From positions 1-64,000 of the forward strand of contig NZ_JALHLX010000001.1 in the NCBI RefSeq assembly GCF_022844385.1: a stretch of 64,000 nucleotides of DNA. Reading direction: 5' to 3'. Numbering within the stretch: position 1 is the first letter of the stretch; each line of letters begins with the position of its first letter. The position numbers and the translations under genes were made by a program. The DNA comes from Hydrogenophaga sp. Lineage in GTDB: Bacteria > Pseudomonadota > Gammaproteobacteria > Burkholderiales > Burkholderiaceae_C. This document shows, piece after piece, positions 23,650 to 33,991 of the stretch. Below the pieces are notes generated by a model that was not told the DNA's origin, ran no database searches, and saw only the letters and a list, made by a program, of their open reading frames with translations.

Positions 23650-26019
23650 TCAGACGGCGCGGACCAGCAAGTCGCGGATGGCTTCGCCCAGCGCATCCAT
23701 GCTGTCCTGCTTGCCCATCACCTCGCTCACGCCGGCCGCGGCAGCGTCGGTGAGCAGCTGGTCGTTCACGTGGCCGGAGATGATGGCGATCTTCAGCCCG
23801 GGGCGCAGGCGGCGGATTTCGATGGCCGTTTCCACGCCTGAGAGACCGGGCATGTTGTGGTCGCTCACCACCAGATCGACAGGCACCTCGGGATGGGTGT
23901 GCATCCATTCGAGTGCGGCCTCGCCCGACTCGAAGGTCGTGGCCTCGTGGCCGTGCTTGCGCAGCAGGCGCCCCACGAGAAACACCAGGGCTTCGTAGTC
24001 GTCGATGTAGATCACGTGTTTGCCCGCCGGAGCGGACTTGGCGATCGCTGGCAAGGTCGGTGACGCGGCTGACAATGCCTCACCCGCGGCGCCCTCCGCC
24101 GCCAGCGGCAGGTACACATCAAAACGTGTGCCCTCACCGGGTCGGGAATGCAGGTCGATCGCGCCGCGGTGCGCCTTGACGATGCCATGCACCACCGCCA
24201 GGCCCAGACCCGTGCCGGTGCCAGGCGCCTTGGTGGTGAAGAAAGGCTCAAAGATGCGCCGCTGTGTCTCGGCATCCATGCCCGGGCCGTTGTCGGCCAC
24301 GCTCAAGCAGGCATAGGCACCGCTGGCCAGACCACCCAGTTGCAGGGCCTGAGAAGCATCCAGTCGCACATCGCGCAGCGCCACCGTGATGTCACCGGAA
24401 CGGCCCTCCATCGATTGCCAGGCGTTGGTGCACAGGTTCATCAGCACCTGCTGCATCTGCGTCGCATCCGCCAGCACCTGCAGGCTTGAGGACGGCAGGC
24501 GCGTGACCAGCTTCAACCCAGCGGGCAACAGCGAACGCATGAGGCCCAGGGCTTCTTCAACCAGTGGCTTGAGCGGCTGGCGCTGCATCTCCTGGGTCTG
24601 GCGGCGGCTGAAGGTCAGGATCTGCTGGACCAGCTGGCGCGCGCGAATGGCAGCGCGGTTGATCTCCGCCAGGCTTTCCTGAGCCGGGTGGTGTTCGCCC
24701 ACATCTTCGCGCGCCAGCACCAGGTTGCCCAGGATGGCGGCGAGCAGGTTGTTGAAATCGTGCGCCACACCGCCGGCCAGCGTGCCGATGGCTTCCATCT
24801 TCTGCGACTCGCGCAACTGCACTTCGAGCGTGTGCTGCTGGGCTTCGGCTTCCTTGAGTTCGGTGATGTCGGTGTGCGTGCCCACCATGCGCAGGGGCTG
24901 GCCCTTGTCGTCCCGTGCGATCACCACCCCGCGCGACAACACCCACTTCCAGCTCCCGTCCTTGCAACGGATGCGGTGTTCGTTGCGGTAGACCGGCACC
25001 AGCCCGTCGAAATGGGCCTGCCGATCCAGCTGCATCTGCTGCACATCATCGGGGTGGGTGCGGGCATCAAGCTCGGCCGAGAGGTTGGCGATGTCGTCTT
25101 CGGCGTAGCCGAACATGGCCCTGATGCTGTTGGAGAAAAACTCCTCGCCCGTGCAAATGTTCCAGTCCCACACACCGTCACCGGCACTCTCCAGCGCCAG
25201 TTTCCAGAGCGTTTCGCTGGCATGCAGAGCCGTCTCGGCCTCCTTGCGCGCGGTGATGTCAAGCAGCACGCCCACACGCTGGGTTCCCTGACTGTCGTGA
25301 TTCACGGCGCTGGATCGTTTGTAGACCCATTTGATGCGCCCGTCAGGCAGAACAATGCGGAACTCGCCAGACAGGCTCACAGGGGCTTGCTTCACCGCTT
25401 CTGACTCGGCCTCCAGCAGTCCCACATCGTCGGGGTGGCGATGGCGGGTGATCAGCATCGGGTCCCGCTGCAAATCTCCGGGTTCGAACTCGTAGATGCC
25501 GCGCACCCCGGAGCTCACAAAGTCATAGCGGCGCATGCCGTCATGTGACTGGTGCAGCGAAAACACCATGCCGGGAATCTGGTCGGTGATCTGTTCGAGC
25601 TGTTCCCGGCTGGTTCGCAAGGCTTGCTGTACCTGGATGCGTTCGGTGATGTCTTCAACCGTGCCTTCGTAGAACAGCACCTGTCCCAGCGGGTCGCTCA
25701 CCGAGTGGGCGTTTTCGCTGATCCACACCCGTTCACGTGTCTTGTGCCGCCAGATTTCAGAAATGAATCCCTTCACAAAGCCATCGCGCTGCAACATCGC
25801 CACAAACTCCGCACGGCGCCCTGGCTGCACGTACCACTCGGTGGCAACATCCTTCACACCCAGGAGAAGCTGCGCTTCATCTTCATAGCCATTGAGGCGC
25901 ACCAAAGCCTGATTGGCGCGCAGCATCTGCCCGTCGGGCAGGCTGCGGTAGGCCCCGATGGGAAGGAAGTTGAAGAGGGAAGAGAAGTCTCCGTCGGACG
26001 GAGAACGTGTCGGCGTCAT
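23650..26019 (-). CDS. PAS-domain hybrid sensor histidine kinase
   Basis: A 789-residue soluble hybrid kinase without obvious membrane helices, so it senses a cytoplasmic cue. Three PAS/PAC units span about residues 13-130, 150-265 and 268-395 (PAC ends such as VGTHTDITELKEAEA). HisKA follows with the phospho-acceptor H420 in GGVAHDFNNLLAAILGN, then a HATPase with DNGPGMD, FFTTK and GTGTGLGLAVV. A C-terminal receiver (about 665-785) has the acceptor D720 (VVSDHNMPG) and Lys in VMGKQDS. The HDFNN H-box is the HisKA type common in hybrid kinases. No separate response regulator is next to it, so the target is unknown. Confidence 0.92.
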   Translation of the reverse strand: MTPTRSPSDGDFSSLFNFLPIGAYRSLPDGQMLRANQALVRLNGYEDEAQLLLGVKDVATEWYVQPGRRAEFVAMLQRDGFVKGFISEIWRHKTRERVWISENAHSVSDPLGQVLFYEGTVEDITERIQVQQALRTSREQLEQITDQIPGMVFSLHQSHDGMRRYDFVSSGVRGIYEFEPGDLQRDPMLITRHRHPDDVGLLEAESEAVKQAPVSLSGEFRIVLPDGRIKWVYKRSSAVNHDSQGTQRVGVLLDITARKEAETALHASETLWKLALESAGDGVWDWNICTGEEFFSNSIRAMFGYAEDDIANLSAELDARTHPDDVQQMQLDRQAHFDGLVPVYRNEHRIRCKDGSWKWVLSRGVVIARDDKGQPLRMVGTHTDITELKEAEAQQHTLEVQLRESQKMEAIGTLAGGVAHDFNNLLAAILGNLVLAREDVGEHHPAQESLAEINRAAIRARQLVQQILTFSRRQTQEMQRQPLKPLVEEALGLMRSLLPAGLKLVTRLPSSSLQVLADATQMQQVLMNLCTNAWQSMEGRSGDITVALRDVRLDASQALQLGGLASGAYACLSVADNGPGMDAETQRRIFEPFFTTKAPGTGTGLGLAVVHGIVKAHRGAIDLHSRPGEGTRFDVYLPLAAEGAAGEALSAASPTLPAIAKSAPAGKHVIYIDDYEALVFLVGRLLRKHGHEATTFESGEAALEWMHTHPEVPVDLVVSDHNMPGLSGVETAIEIRRLRPGLKIAIISGHVNDQLLTDAAAAGVSEVMGKQDSMDALGEAIRDLLVRAV

Positions 26020-26122
26020 GCGCCCGATTGTGTCGCAATCCCTGGTTTTTCTGGCGTTTCACACCGTGGCTGCGGGCCTGCCGGTACAGTGGCTTCTTCC
26101 CGTCAGTGTCCAAGGATCTGTT

Positions 26123-26770
26123 TTGCAACTCACCCGCATCCTCGCCATTCGCCATGGCGAAACCGCCTGGAACCGCGACACCCGCATCCAGGGCCACACC
26201 GACATTGAACTCAACGACCACGGTCGCTGGCAGGCGGCCCAACTGGCCGAAGCGCTGCGCGACGAACCCATCGCCGCCGTCTACGCCAGCGACCTGCTGC
26301 GGGCCCATGAGACCGCGCAGGCCGTGGCCCGCACCCGAGGCCACGCCGTGACCACCCACCCGGGCTTGCGCGAGCGCTGCTTCGGCCGCTTCGAGGGTCA
26401 CACCTGGACCGAGCTGGAGCAGCGTTTTCCCGAGGAATCACTGGCCTGGCGCAAACGGGTGCCCGACTTCGCACCACCCGGGGGGGAGTCCCTGCTGCAG
26501 CTTGAAGCGCGTGTGGTGCCTGCGGTGGAGGAACTCGCGGCGCGACACCCGGGCGAACAAATCCTGGTCGTCGCGCACGGCGGCGTGCTCGACATCCTCT
26601 ACCGCGCTGCCACGCGCCTGGACCTGCAGGCGCCGCGCAGCTGGGAGCTGACCAACACCGCCATCAACCGCCTGCTGTGGTCGCCCGAAGGCCTGAGCCT
26701 GGTGGGCTGGGCAGACACCAGCCACCTGCACAAACGACCGGTGACTGCACTGGACGAACGCCATGCATGA
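26123..26770 (+). CDS. Histidine phosphatase (phosphoglycerate mutase-like) family protein
   Basis: A 215-residue protein of the histidine phosphatase superfamily. The catalytic RHGETAWNRD (His near residue 11) is followed by AVYASDLLRAHETA, CFGRFEGHTW and the second catalytic His in VVAHGGVLDILYRA. The family includes cofactor-dependent phosphoglycerate mutases, CobC and various small-molecule phosphatases; the substrate is not clear. The best start is a TTG at 26123, preceded by AAGGA at good spacing. An upstream ATG at 25958 would place a long extension over the divergent kinase gene. It overlaps the next gene by 8 bases. Confidence 0.88.
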   Translation: MQLTRILAIRHGETAWNRDTRIQGHTDIELNDHGRWQAAQLAEALRDEPIAAVYASDLLRAHETAQAVARTRGHAVTTHPGLRERCFGRFEGHTWTELEQRFPEESLAWRKRVPDFAPPGGESLLQLEARVVPAVEELAARHPGEQILVVAHGGVLDILYRAATRLDLQAPRSWELTNTAINRLLWSPEGLSLVGWADTSHLHKRPVTALDERHA

Positions 26771-27932
26771 CACGGCAATCACAGCACGCTGGCAACGGGC
26801 GCAGGCCTGCATCGGCCATGGCGTGGACACGATCGACACCCCTTTGCTGGTGATCGACCTCGACGCGATGGAGCGCAACCTGGCGCGCATGGCAGCCTTC
26901 GCCAGCGAACACGGTGTACGCCTGCGCCCGCACGCCAAGATGCACAAGAGCGCCGAACTCGCGCGACTGCAAATGAGCCACGGTGCCGTGGGCGTGTGTG
27001 TGCAAAAGACCGACGAAGCGCTGGCATTGGCCCACGCCGGCGTGCGCGACATCTACATCAGCAACGAGGTGATCGCCCCGGCCAAGCTGCTGCGACTGGC
27101 GCAAGCCGTGCGTGACCTGCCGACGAAATTTTCCATCGCGGTTGACAGCCTCCTGGGCGTGACGCGCCTGGCGCAAGCCTTGCAAACCGCCGGAGTGGAC
27201 ACGCCCGCCAGCCTGGACGTGCTGGTGGAGATCGATGTGGGGCACGGTCGCTGCGGCGTGGCGCCGGGTGCCCCGGCGGTGGCGCTGGTGCAGGCGATCT
27301 CAGCCCACCCCGTGCTTCGCTTCGCCGGGCTGCAGGCCTACCACGGTGGCGCGCAACACCACCGCACGGCCGCCGGGCGCGCCGAGGCCATGGCCGCGGC
27401 CACCAACGCCGTAGAAGCCACCCGAGATGCCTTGAAGACCGCAGGCTTCCACGTGCCCCTGGTCACGGGCGCAGGCACAGGCACCTTTTTGCTGGAGGCC
27501 GGCAGCGGTGTGTGGGGCGAGTTGCAAGTCGGCTCCTACCTCTTCATGGACGCCGACTACGCGGGCAACGAAGCCACGCCACTGGCGCCGGTGTTCGAAC
27601 ACGCGCTGTTCGTGAAATGCCAGGTGATGAGCCTCAACGCGGCGCACGCGGTGTGCGACGCAGGCCACAAAAGCCATGCCATCGACAGCGGCATGCCCAG
27701 CGTGTGGTTCCCCTCCGGTCTGAGCTACGCCAGCGGTGGCGACGAACACGGCGTGTTGCGCGCCCAAGGTGGACATCCACTGCCCGAGCTGGGCGAGGTG
27801 GTCTGGCTGGTACCGGGCCATTGCGACCCCACCGTCAACCTCCACGACTTCATGGTCGGTGTGCGAGGCGGCCTGGCGGCCGGGGTGGTGGAGCGCGTGA
27901 TCCGGGTGGACACACGCGGTTGCCTGGGCTGA
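26763..27932 (+). CDS. DSD1-family PLP-dependent D-threonine aldolase/D-serine dehydratase-like enzyme
   Basis: A 389-residue fold-type III PLP enzyme. The alanine-racemase-like N-terminal barrel carries the PLP lysine K59 in RPHAKMHKS, and the C-terminal metal site HCD is H353 and D355 in LVPGHCDPTVNLHD, as in D-threonine aldolases and DSD1-type D-serine dehydratases. It cleaves or dehydrates a D-beta-hydroxy amino acid; which one is uncertain. Start at 26763 overlaps the histidine phosphatase gene by 8 bases, showing translational coupling. It is convergent with chpA. Confidence 0.9.
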   Translation: MHDTAITARWQRAQACIGHGVDTIDTPLLVIDLDAMERNLARMAAFASEHGVRLRPHAKMHKSAELARLQMSHGAVGVCVQKTDEALALAHAGVRDIYISNEVIAPAKLLRLAQAVRDLPTKFSIAVDSLLGVTRLAQALQTAGVDTPASLDVLVEIDVGHGRCGVAPGAPAVALVQAISAHPVLRFAGLQAYHGGAQHHRTAAGRAEAMAAATNAVEATRDALKTAGFHVPLVTGAGTGTFLLEAGSGVWGELQVGSYLFMDADYAGNEATPLAPVFEHALFVKCQVMSLNAAHAVCDAGHKSHAIDSGMPSVWFPSGLSYASGGDEHGVLRAQGGHPLPELGEVVWLVPGHCDPTVNLHDFMVGVRGGLAAGVVERVIRVDTRGCLG

Positions 27933-27967
27933 AGCAGCCCTGACCCGACAGGGTCAGAGCGCAGAAC

Positions 27968-30900
27968 TCAAGACTCGGCTGTTGCCTTGGCGTAGTGGCC
28001 GATCAAGGCCAGCAACTCGTCTTCGGCGTAGGGCTTGCCCAGGTAGTGGTCGACACCCAGTTCGCGCGCGTGCTCGCGGTGTTTCTCCGCGATGCGCGAG
28101 GTGATCATGATCACTGGCAGATCGGACAGGCGTGCGTCACTGCGGATGTTGCGCACCAGGTCGAAGCCGTCCATGCGCGGCATCTCGATGTCGGACAGCA
28201 CCACCGTCGGACGCTCAGCCTGCAACTTCTCCAGCGCCTGCAGACCATCGGCCGCGAGCGTGACCCGGTAACCTTCGCGTTGCAGCAGGCGCTGCGTGAC
28301 ACGGCGCACGGTGATGGAATCGTCGACCACCAGAACCAGCGGGACCGCATTGACCGCCAGATCCATCGGCATCGGCGCGTCGGCCGGCATGTCCCTGGCC
28401 AGCTTCTGCTGTACGGCCACCCAGGCGCGCACCTGTTCGCCGTACACGGCCGCCAGCGCCACCGGGTTGTAGATCAGCGCCACAGCACCCGAGGCCAGCA
28501 CCGACATGCCCGCCAGACCCGGCAAACGCGAGAGCTGGGTACCGAGGTTCTTGACCACCACTTCCTGGTTGCCCAGCACTTCGTCCACGTGCATGGCCAC
28601 CCGCTGTGCTGCGCTTCGGAAGATGATGACCGGCAGGGTGCGGCCTTTGGATTCGAGCGATTGCACCGACGACTGCAGCAGGGCGCCGGTCCAGAAAAAC
28701 GGCACAGCCTCACCCGCCACCGTGAGCGAGCCGCTGGCATATGCCTTGGCCAGTTCGTCGGCGCTGACACGGCGCACCAGCTCCACCAGATTGGACGGAA
28801 CGCCCAGTGTCAGGGACCCGGCACGCAGCATCACCACCTGCGTCACGGCCGTGGTCAAGGGGAGCACCAGTTTGAAGTTGGTGCCCTGTCCGGCCTGCGT
28901 GGCAGTCTCGATGCGGCCACCCAGGGCCACCACATCGTTGCGAACCACGTCCATGCCGATGCCCCGGCCAGCCAGCTCGGAAACTTCTCGCGCCGTGCTG
29001 ATGCCAGGTTCAAACACCAGCTGCGCCGCTTCGGCGTCGCTGAGGTTTGCCTCGGGTGCGATCAAGCCCTGGGCCGTGGCCTTTTCGCGCAGGCGCGGCA
29101 GGTCCAGCCCGCCACCGTCGTCGGCGAACACCACCGACACGTCGTTGAGTTCCTGCGCCAGCGTGATCTCGATCTGGCCCTCTGCGGGCTTGCCGGCGCT
29201 CAAGCGGTTTTCGGGCGACTCGATGCCGTGCACCACGCTGTTGCGCAGCAGGTGTTCAAACGCCGCGGTCATGCGGTCCAGCACGCCGCGGTCCATCTCG
29301 ATGTTGCCGCCGGTGATGTCCAGGCGCACCTGCTTGCCGGTTTCCTTGGACGCCTGGCGCACCACGCGGTACAGGCGCTCTGAGATGCCTTCAAATTCCA
29401 CCATGCGGGTGCGCAGCAGGTCACGCTGGAGTTCGCGCGTCTGCCGGCCTTGGGCCACGAGGCTGTCTTCGGTCGATTCCACCGCGCGCTGCAGGTTGCG
29501 CTGCACGGTGGCCACGTCGTTGACCGACTCGGCCATCATGCGGGTGAGTTCCTGCACGCGCGTGAAGCGGTCGAACTCCAGCGGGTCGAACGACTGGTCG
29601 GCGTCGCGGGCCTGCGCCAGGCGCGACTGCATCTGTGTCTCGGCCTGCAGCTCAATGTCGCGCAGCTGGCCGCGCAGACGGTCCAGGTTGCCCGTGAGGT
29701 CTTTCAGCGAACCACGCAGCGTCACCAGTTCGGACTCCATGCGTGTGCGGGTGGTCATCACCTCGCCGGCCTGGTTCACCAGTCGGTCCAGCAGTTCGGG
29801 TCGCACACGAACGGCAGCACCGGCGCGTGCCAGCGCCGCAGTGGGCGCGACCGGCAGAACGAGCCCGTCCATGGTGCGGGTTTCCGTCAGCTGGGGTGCC
29901 GATTCGGCCTGCACGTCCGAGGCCACAGGCTCCAACAACGGGGCCGGCTCGGACATCACCTGTTCGGGCGCGGTCTGCACCACGTCGCTGGATTCGGGGT
30001 CGCTGTTGCGCAGGACCTCAAAGCGCGCGCTGATGTCGTCAAAGGCCGACTGCAGAGGCTCCAGATCCGCGCCGCGCTGAACGTCGGAGCCGAGACGCTC
30101 CGCCGTGGTTTCCATGCGGTGCACCATTTCGCCCAGGCGCAAGGCGCCGGCCAGGCGCGCACTGCCCTTGAGCGTGTGGAGATTGCGCAGCACCTCCGAG
30201 CGGGCGCTGCCGTTGTCGGGGCGCGCCACCCATTGGCGCAAGGCACCTTCGAGTTGCGGCAGCAGTTCCTGGGCTTCTTCGGCAAAGATCGGGAACAGGT
30301 CAACGTCGATCGTGTCCAGCACATCGATGTCGTCGTCAATGTCCTGCACGTGGCCGTGGCCCACCCGGTGGGTGTCGGCGTGAGGCGCCACAAAGTCGAT
30401 CGAAGGCTCGGCCAGTGACGGCAAGTCAAAGGTCGTCAGCGGGGCAAAGCTCGACGCGGGGGCCTCCGGTGGCGTGAAGGCCGGCTCGTCATGGGCGGGC
30501 GCTTCGGGTACCTGCATGTCGCCCAAAGCTTCTTCGACCGCCAGCCCGTCGACCTCGGGCAATGTGTCGTCCAGAGCCCCTTCGGGCTGCGGCAAAGGCT
30601 CTTCGGGCACCGGGTCGTGCACCACCCGGTAGAGCGCGTCCATCAGCTGGGGATCGGGCTCCTTGAGGAAGCCGGCCGCAAACTGGTGCAGCAAGCGGCG
30701 AATGTCCTCCGAAGCATCCACAAACAACTGGGCCTGCTCGGCGGTGGCCTGGCTGCCCGCCCGCTGGTGGTGACTCACTGAACCCAGGGCGTGCTCCAGC
30801 GCGCGTGCAATGTCGGACAGCGACTGGAAACCCACCGTGGCGGAGCTGCCCGCCAGGGAGTGAGCCAGGGCTTCGGTTTGCTCCGGCACCGGTTCGTGGC

Positions 30901-33900
30901 GTTCCAGCGCCCACTCGGCCAAGCCGGTGCACAGGCGACGCGACCACTCATCGGCCTCATTGAGGTACACGTTGTACAGCTTGAGCCCGATCCGAAGCGA
31001 TCCGATGACCCGGGTCTGCTCATCGGGCATGTCCTCGGTGGCCGTCGTTGCGGGCGCGGCTTGCAAGGGCTCGGCATGTTGCTGAGCCGGCTCGCGGGAA
31101 TCCGTTTGCAACGCGTCAGGCTCCACCTGCGGCGGCGGTTCGTCCGCCAGCCCAGCAACTTCTGCAGGCGCGACTTCTTTGGATGAGAACGCAGCCAGAC
31201 TGCCGAAATCAATGTCGTCAAACATCTGCCCGACGTCGGGCACGCTGCCGGCGGGCTCTGGCGATGGTTCGAGGTCGAGGAAGGCTGTGTCGAACGCAAC
31301 CTCCTGAGCTTCGGTCGCCAGCGCGAGTGGTTCGTCGGTCGCGGGTCCAGCATCTGCAACCTGATCAAACGCAGGCAAGTCCAGATCCAACGTCTCGACC
31401 GAGTTCACCGGTTCAACGGTCGGTACTTCCACCGGCAAAGGCTCGGCCACGAGGCTCGCGCCAACAGGTTCAGCCTGTGACTCGGTTGCCTGAGCCAAAG
31501 GCAGGAATCTGCCCTGGTCTCGCAAAGCCTCGGCGCTGACCTTGAAGGGCTGTGCCTTCCAGGTGCTCTCGCGCCGCGCTGAAATGTCGTCCACCCAGCG
31601 CGCGAATTCGGTCATGGCATGACCGGTCAGCATCAGCAGCGGTGGGCTGGCAGGGCGTTGTTCGGCCAACACGGTGTTGAGCAATTGCTCCATGGACCAC
31701 GCGGCCTGGCCAAACTCTTCAAGCCCCACCATGCGCGAGCTGCCCTTGAGGGTGTGGAACGCGCGCCGCAGCGTGGTGAGGTGTTCAAGATCGGCGGGCT
31801 GCACCTGAAGGTGGCCCACGGCATCGAGTCCGTTGCCGACCACCTCGCGGGCTTCTTCCAGAAAGATGTCCAGCAGATCGTCTTCGTCGTTGTCCTCACC
31901 CGACGTGTCGACCTGCTCCCGCTCGTTTGCTGGCAAGGAGGCCTCGGAGAGACCGACCAGCGCCTGGGCACCCGCAGCGGCGTCGTTGCCCACCACCGCG
32001 CCAGCGGCTTCACGCGCGGCTCGGGCCACACCCGACTGCTCTGCCAGCGTGGCTTGCTCTGCCAACGAGTCGAGTTGCTGGCTCAGATCCACCAGGTTCA
32101 AACCGCCCTGGACATCGCTCACCACCTGCTGCACGCCCTCGCTGATGGCCCTGGCTTCGTCGCGCACCGGCGGGTGCCGAAGCTCGGAGCCGGGCGCACG
32201 CCCCATCAAGGGCAGCAGCTCGCCTTTTTCTTCATCAAAGACAAACAGCTTCTTGGCCAGCGTGGGCTGGTAATTGAGCATGTCCACCAGCAGGCTCATG
32301 GCACTGAGGTTGTTCCCCAGTTGCTGGAAAGTGCCGGCCTCGCGGGCCAGGGCCTCGTCCACCTCGGTGTCGAGAATTTGTTCGACCATGGTGCGCATGC
32401 GGGTGACCGCGTGCACGGCGTGGTCCAGGCCCAGCACAGACAGCACACCGCGCATTTGAGCCAGCTGTGACACGGCCACGTGCAGGCCGGCTTTCTCTTG
32501 CGGCGTGCGGAAAAACTGGTCGAGCGACTTCTCGACGTCGCCCAGCGACACCTTGAGTTCCCCCACCACGCTGCCCATCGTCTGGCGATCGCTCACCCGG
32601 CGGTACAGCTGCTCCATCCAGGTGTCCAGCGGCTGGGCGGGCTGACCCGCCATCACGGCCTCCAGGCGGCCAGCCAAGGCCTGTGTGCGCTCGGTCAGCT
32701 CGGGCGCGCTGGGATCAAAGTCTTCAAACGCGGCTTCAAGATACAGGGTGGTGGTGGCCACTTCCATGGCCAGCTCCGGGCTCACACCACCGGGCTCGCG
32801 CACGGCGTGGTCGGCCGCCTTGACCAATGCCTGCGCCAGCAGCGTGCTGGCCGGATGCAGCTTGAGCAGAGAATCGCCGATCAGGCCAAACTGGTCGGCC
32901 ACCTGGCGCGCTCGGCTGGCATCACCACCAGAATAAAGGGACCAGGCTTCTTTGGCCGCATTGATGCGCTTGCGAGCCTGTGCCAGCAAGGCCGGGTCGT
33001 AGCGACCCAGGCTGGCAACGCGGTAGTCCACCGCAGGCGGAACGCCCAAGCCGAAGGCCTTGCGCACGGCCGCCAGCTGGGGCGATTTCAGTTCGGACAC
33101 TTCGCTGGGCTGCGCGCAGAAAAAGAGCAGGTCGTGCAGCAAGGTTTCTGACACCTGCGACTTGCCTTGCGACAAGGTCACGAACTGCATCAGGACCCGG
33201 GAGAAGGCGCGCTTGACGTACACGTCGGTGGGCAACAGGCGCTGCGCCACAGCTTCAAAGAAACCGGCGGCCACGCGCCAGAAGGTGCGTGTGCGGGTGT
33301 TGTCCGCGCCCACCGAAAGACCGGCGCAAAGCTTGACCAGTTGTTGGGCGGCGGCCTGGCTGTCGGTCTTGACAACCAGCAGCACCAGCCGGTCAAACAG
33401 CGAACGGATCGATGCGTCGCAAGCCAGAGGTGTGCGGTCTGCGGGCGCGTCGACGTCCATGCCATGGTGGTCAAACGGCCACAGGTCTGCCGGGTGCACA
33501 CGCTCGGCTGCAGCCAGTTCCTGCACTTCGCGGTACTGGGAGAACAAGGCCACCGGTTGCACCGGCTTGTTGTTCAACACCGCTTCGAGGTATTCGATCA
33601 GGGCGAAACTGGCGCGCTCAACTTTGGCCGCCGCCGCTTCGTTGCAGGTTTGCGGGCGCTGGACAAAGCGCTGAACGGCGGCCTCCATGGCCCGCAGCAC
33701 ATGGGCTGGCGCGCCCAGCCCGACCATCTCCAGCGCCCCCACCGCCTGGTGCAGCTGCTGGCGGGCCTGGCGAAGCGATGCCGGGTCCACCGCCTGCAAG
33801 TCGTCCAGCCGGGATTGTTCGGTTTCACGGACAAACCGCTTGATGGCCTTGTTGGCGCCATCGAGCGATTTGCGCAGTTCTTCGAACACCCATGCCAACG

Positions 33901-33958
33901 GACCGAGGTCGGCGACAGGGGGTTCCATCTGCAGACTGTCGGTGGCGGTGTCGAGCAT
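27968..33958 (-). CDS. chpA: ChpA/PilL hybrid CheA-type kinase with multiple Hpt domains
   Basis: A 1996-residue core kinase of the Pil-Chp chemosensory system, which controls type IV pilus twitching and surface responses. The first ~700 residues are helical, Hpt-like but without clear phospho-histidines. Three Hpt histidines are clear: H735 (FHTLKGSSRMVG), H1033 (AHSLAGSSATVG) and H1261 (LHTLKGSARLAG). Between them are long acidic, proline-rich linkers. CheA-type dimerisation, ATPase (FEHLLRNSVVHGIES about 1570, GRGIGMDVV about 1665) and CheW-like domains follow, then a receiver with D1923 (VLSDIEMPRMDG). P. aeruginosa ChpA is longer, with more phosphotransfer domains. It is the last gene of the operon, 33 bases after pilJ. 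Confidence 0.94.
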   Translation of the reverse strand: MLDTATDSLQMEPPVADLGPLAWVFEELRKSLDGANKAIKRFVRETEQSRLDDLQAVDPASLRQARQQLHQAVGALEMVGLGAPAHVLRAMEAAVQRFVQRPQTCNEAAAAKVERASFALIEYLEAVLNNKPVQPVALFSQYREVQELAAAERVHPADLWPFDHHGMDVDAPADRTPLACDASIRSLFDRLVLLVVKTDSQAAAQQLVKLCAGLSVGADNTRTRTFWRVAAGFFEAVAQRLLPTDVYVKRAFSRVLMQFVTLSQGKSQVSETLLHDLLFFCAQPSEVSELKSPQLAAVRKAFGLGVPPAVDYRVASLGRYDPALLAQARKRINAAKEAWSLYSGGDASRARQVADQFGLIGDSLLKLHPASTLLAQALVKAADHAVREPGGVSPELAMEVATTTLYLEAAFEDFDPSAPELTERTQALAGRLEAVMAGQPAQPLDTWMEQLYRRVSDRQTMGSVVGELKVSLGDVEKSLDQFFRTPQEKAGLHVAVSQLAQMRGVLSVLGLDHAVHAVTRMRTMVEQILDTEVDEALAREAGTFQQLGNNLSAMSLLVDMLNYQPTLAKKLFVFDEEKGELLPLMGRAPGSELRHPPVRDEARAISEGVQQVVSDVQGGLNLVDLSQQLDSLAEQATLAEQSGVARAAREAAGAVVGNDAAAGAQALVGLSEASLPANEREQVDTSGEDNDEDDLLDIFLEEAREVVGNGLDAVGHLQVQPADLEHLTTLRRAFHTLKGSSRMVGLEEFGQAAWSMEQLLNTVLAEQRPASPPLLMLTGHAMTEFARWVDDISARRESTWKAQPFKVSAEALRDQGRFLPLAQATESQAEPVGASLVAEPLPVEVPTVEPVNSVETLDLDLPAFDQVADAGPATDEPLALATEAQEVAFDTAFLDLEPSPEPAGSVPDVGQMFDDIDFGSLAAFSSKEVAPAEVAGLADEPPPQVEPDALQTDSREPAQQHAEPLQAAPATTATEDMPDEQTRVIGSLRIGLKLYNVYLNEADEWSRRLCTGLAEWALERHEPVPEQTEALAHSLAGSSATVGFQSLSDIARALEHALGSVSHHQRAGSQATAEQAQLFVDASEDIRRLLHQFAAGFLKEPDPQLMDALYRVVHDPVPEEPLPQPEGALDDTLPEVDGLAVEEALGDMQVPEAPAHDEPAFTPPEAPASSFAPLTTFDLPSLAEPSIDFVAPHADTHRVGHGHVQDIDDDIDVLDTIDVDLFPIFAEEAQELLPQLEGALRQWVARPDNGSARSEVLRNLHTLKGSARLAGALRLGEMVHRMETTAERLGSDVQRGADLEPLQSAFDDISARFEVLRNSDPESSDVVQTAPEQVMSEPAPLLEPVASDVQAESAPQLTETRTMDGLVLPVAPTAALARAGAAVRVRPELLDRLVNQAGEVMTTRTRMESELVTLRGSLKDLTGNLDRLRGQLRDIELQAETQMQSRLAQARDADQSFDPLEFDRFTRVQELTRMMAESVNDVATVQRNLQRAVESTEDSLVAQGRQTRELQRDLLRTRMVEFEGISERLYRVVRQASKETGKQVRLDITGGNIEMDRGVLDRMTAAFEHLLRNSVVHGIESPENRLSAGKPAEGQIEITLAQELNDVSVVFADDGGGLDLPRLREKATAQGLIAPEANLSDAEAAQLVFEPGISTAREVSELAGRGIGMDVVRNDVVALGGRIETATQAGQGTNFKLVLPLTTAVTQVVMLRAGSLTLGVPSNLVELVRRVSADELAKAYASGSLTVAGEAVPFFWTGALLQSSVQSLESKGRTLPVIIFRSAAQRVAMHVDEVLGNQEVVVKNLGTQLSRLPGLAGMSVLASGAVALIYNPVALAAVYGEQVRAWVAVQQKLARDMPADAPMPMDLAVNAVPLVLVVDDSITVRRVTQRLLQREGYRVTLAADGLQALEKLQAERPTVVLSDIEMPRMDGFDLVRNIRSDARLSDLPVIMITSRIAEKHREHARELGVDHYLGKPYAEDELLALIGHYAKATAES

Positions 33959-33991
33959 GTTGGTCTTGGAGTAATGGTCCGACTGGGGCGA

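Noticed and set aside
25958-26122. N-terminal extension of the histidine phosphatase from an upstream ATG
   Set aside because: It would overlap the divergent kinase gene and adds residues not typical of the family; the TTG at 26123 has a ribosome site.
27940-27957. Hairpin CTGACCC-GACA-GGGTCAG between convergent genes
   Set aside because: Symmetric 7-bp stem, but no T-run on either strand, so not called as a terminator.
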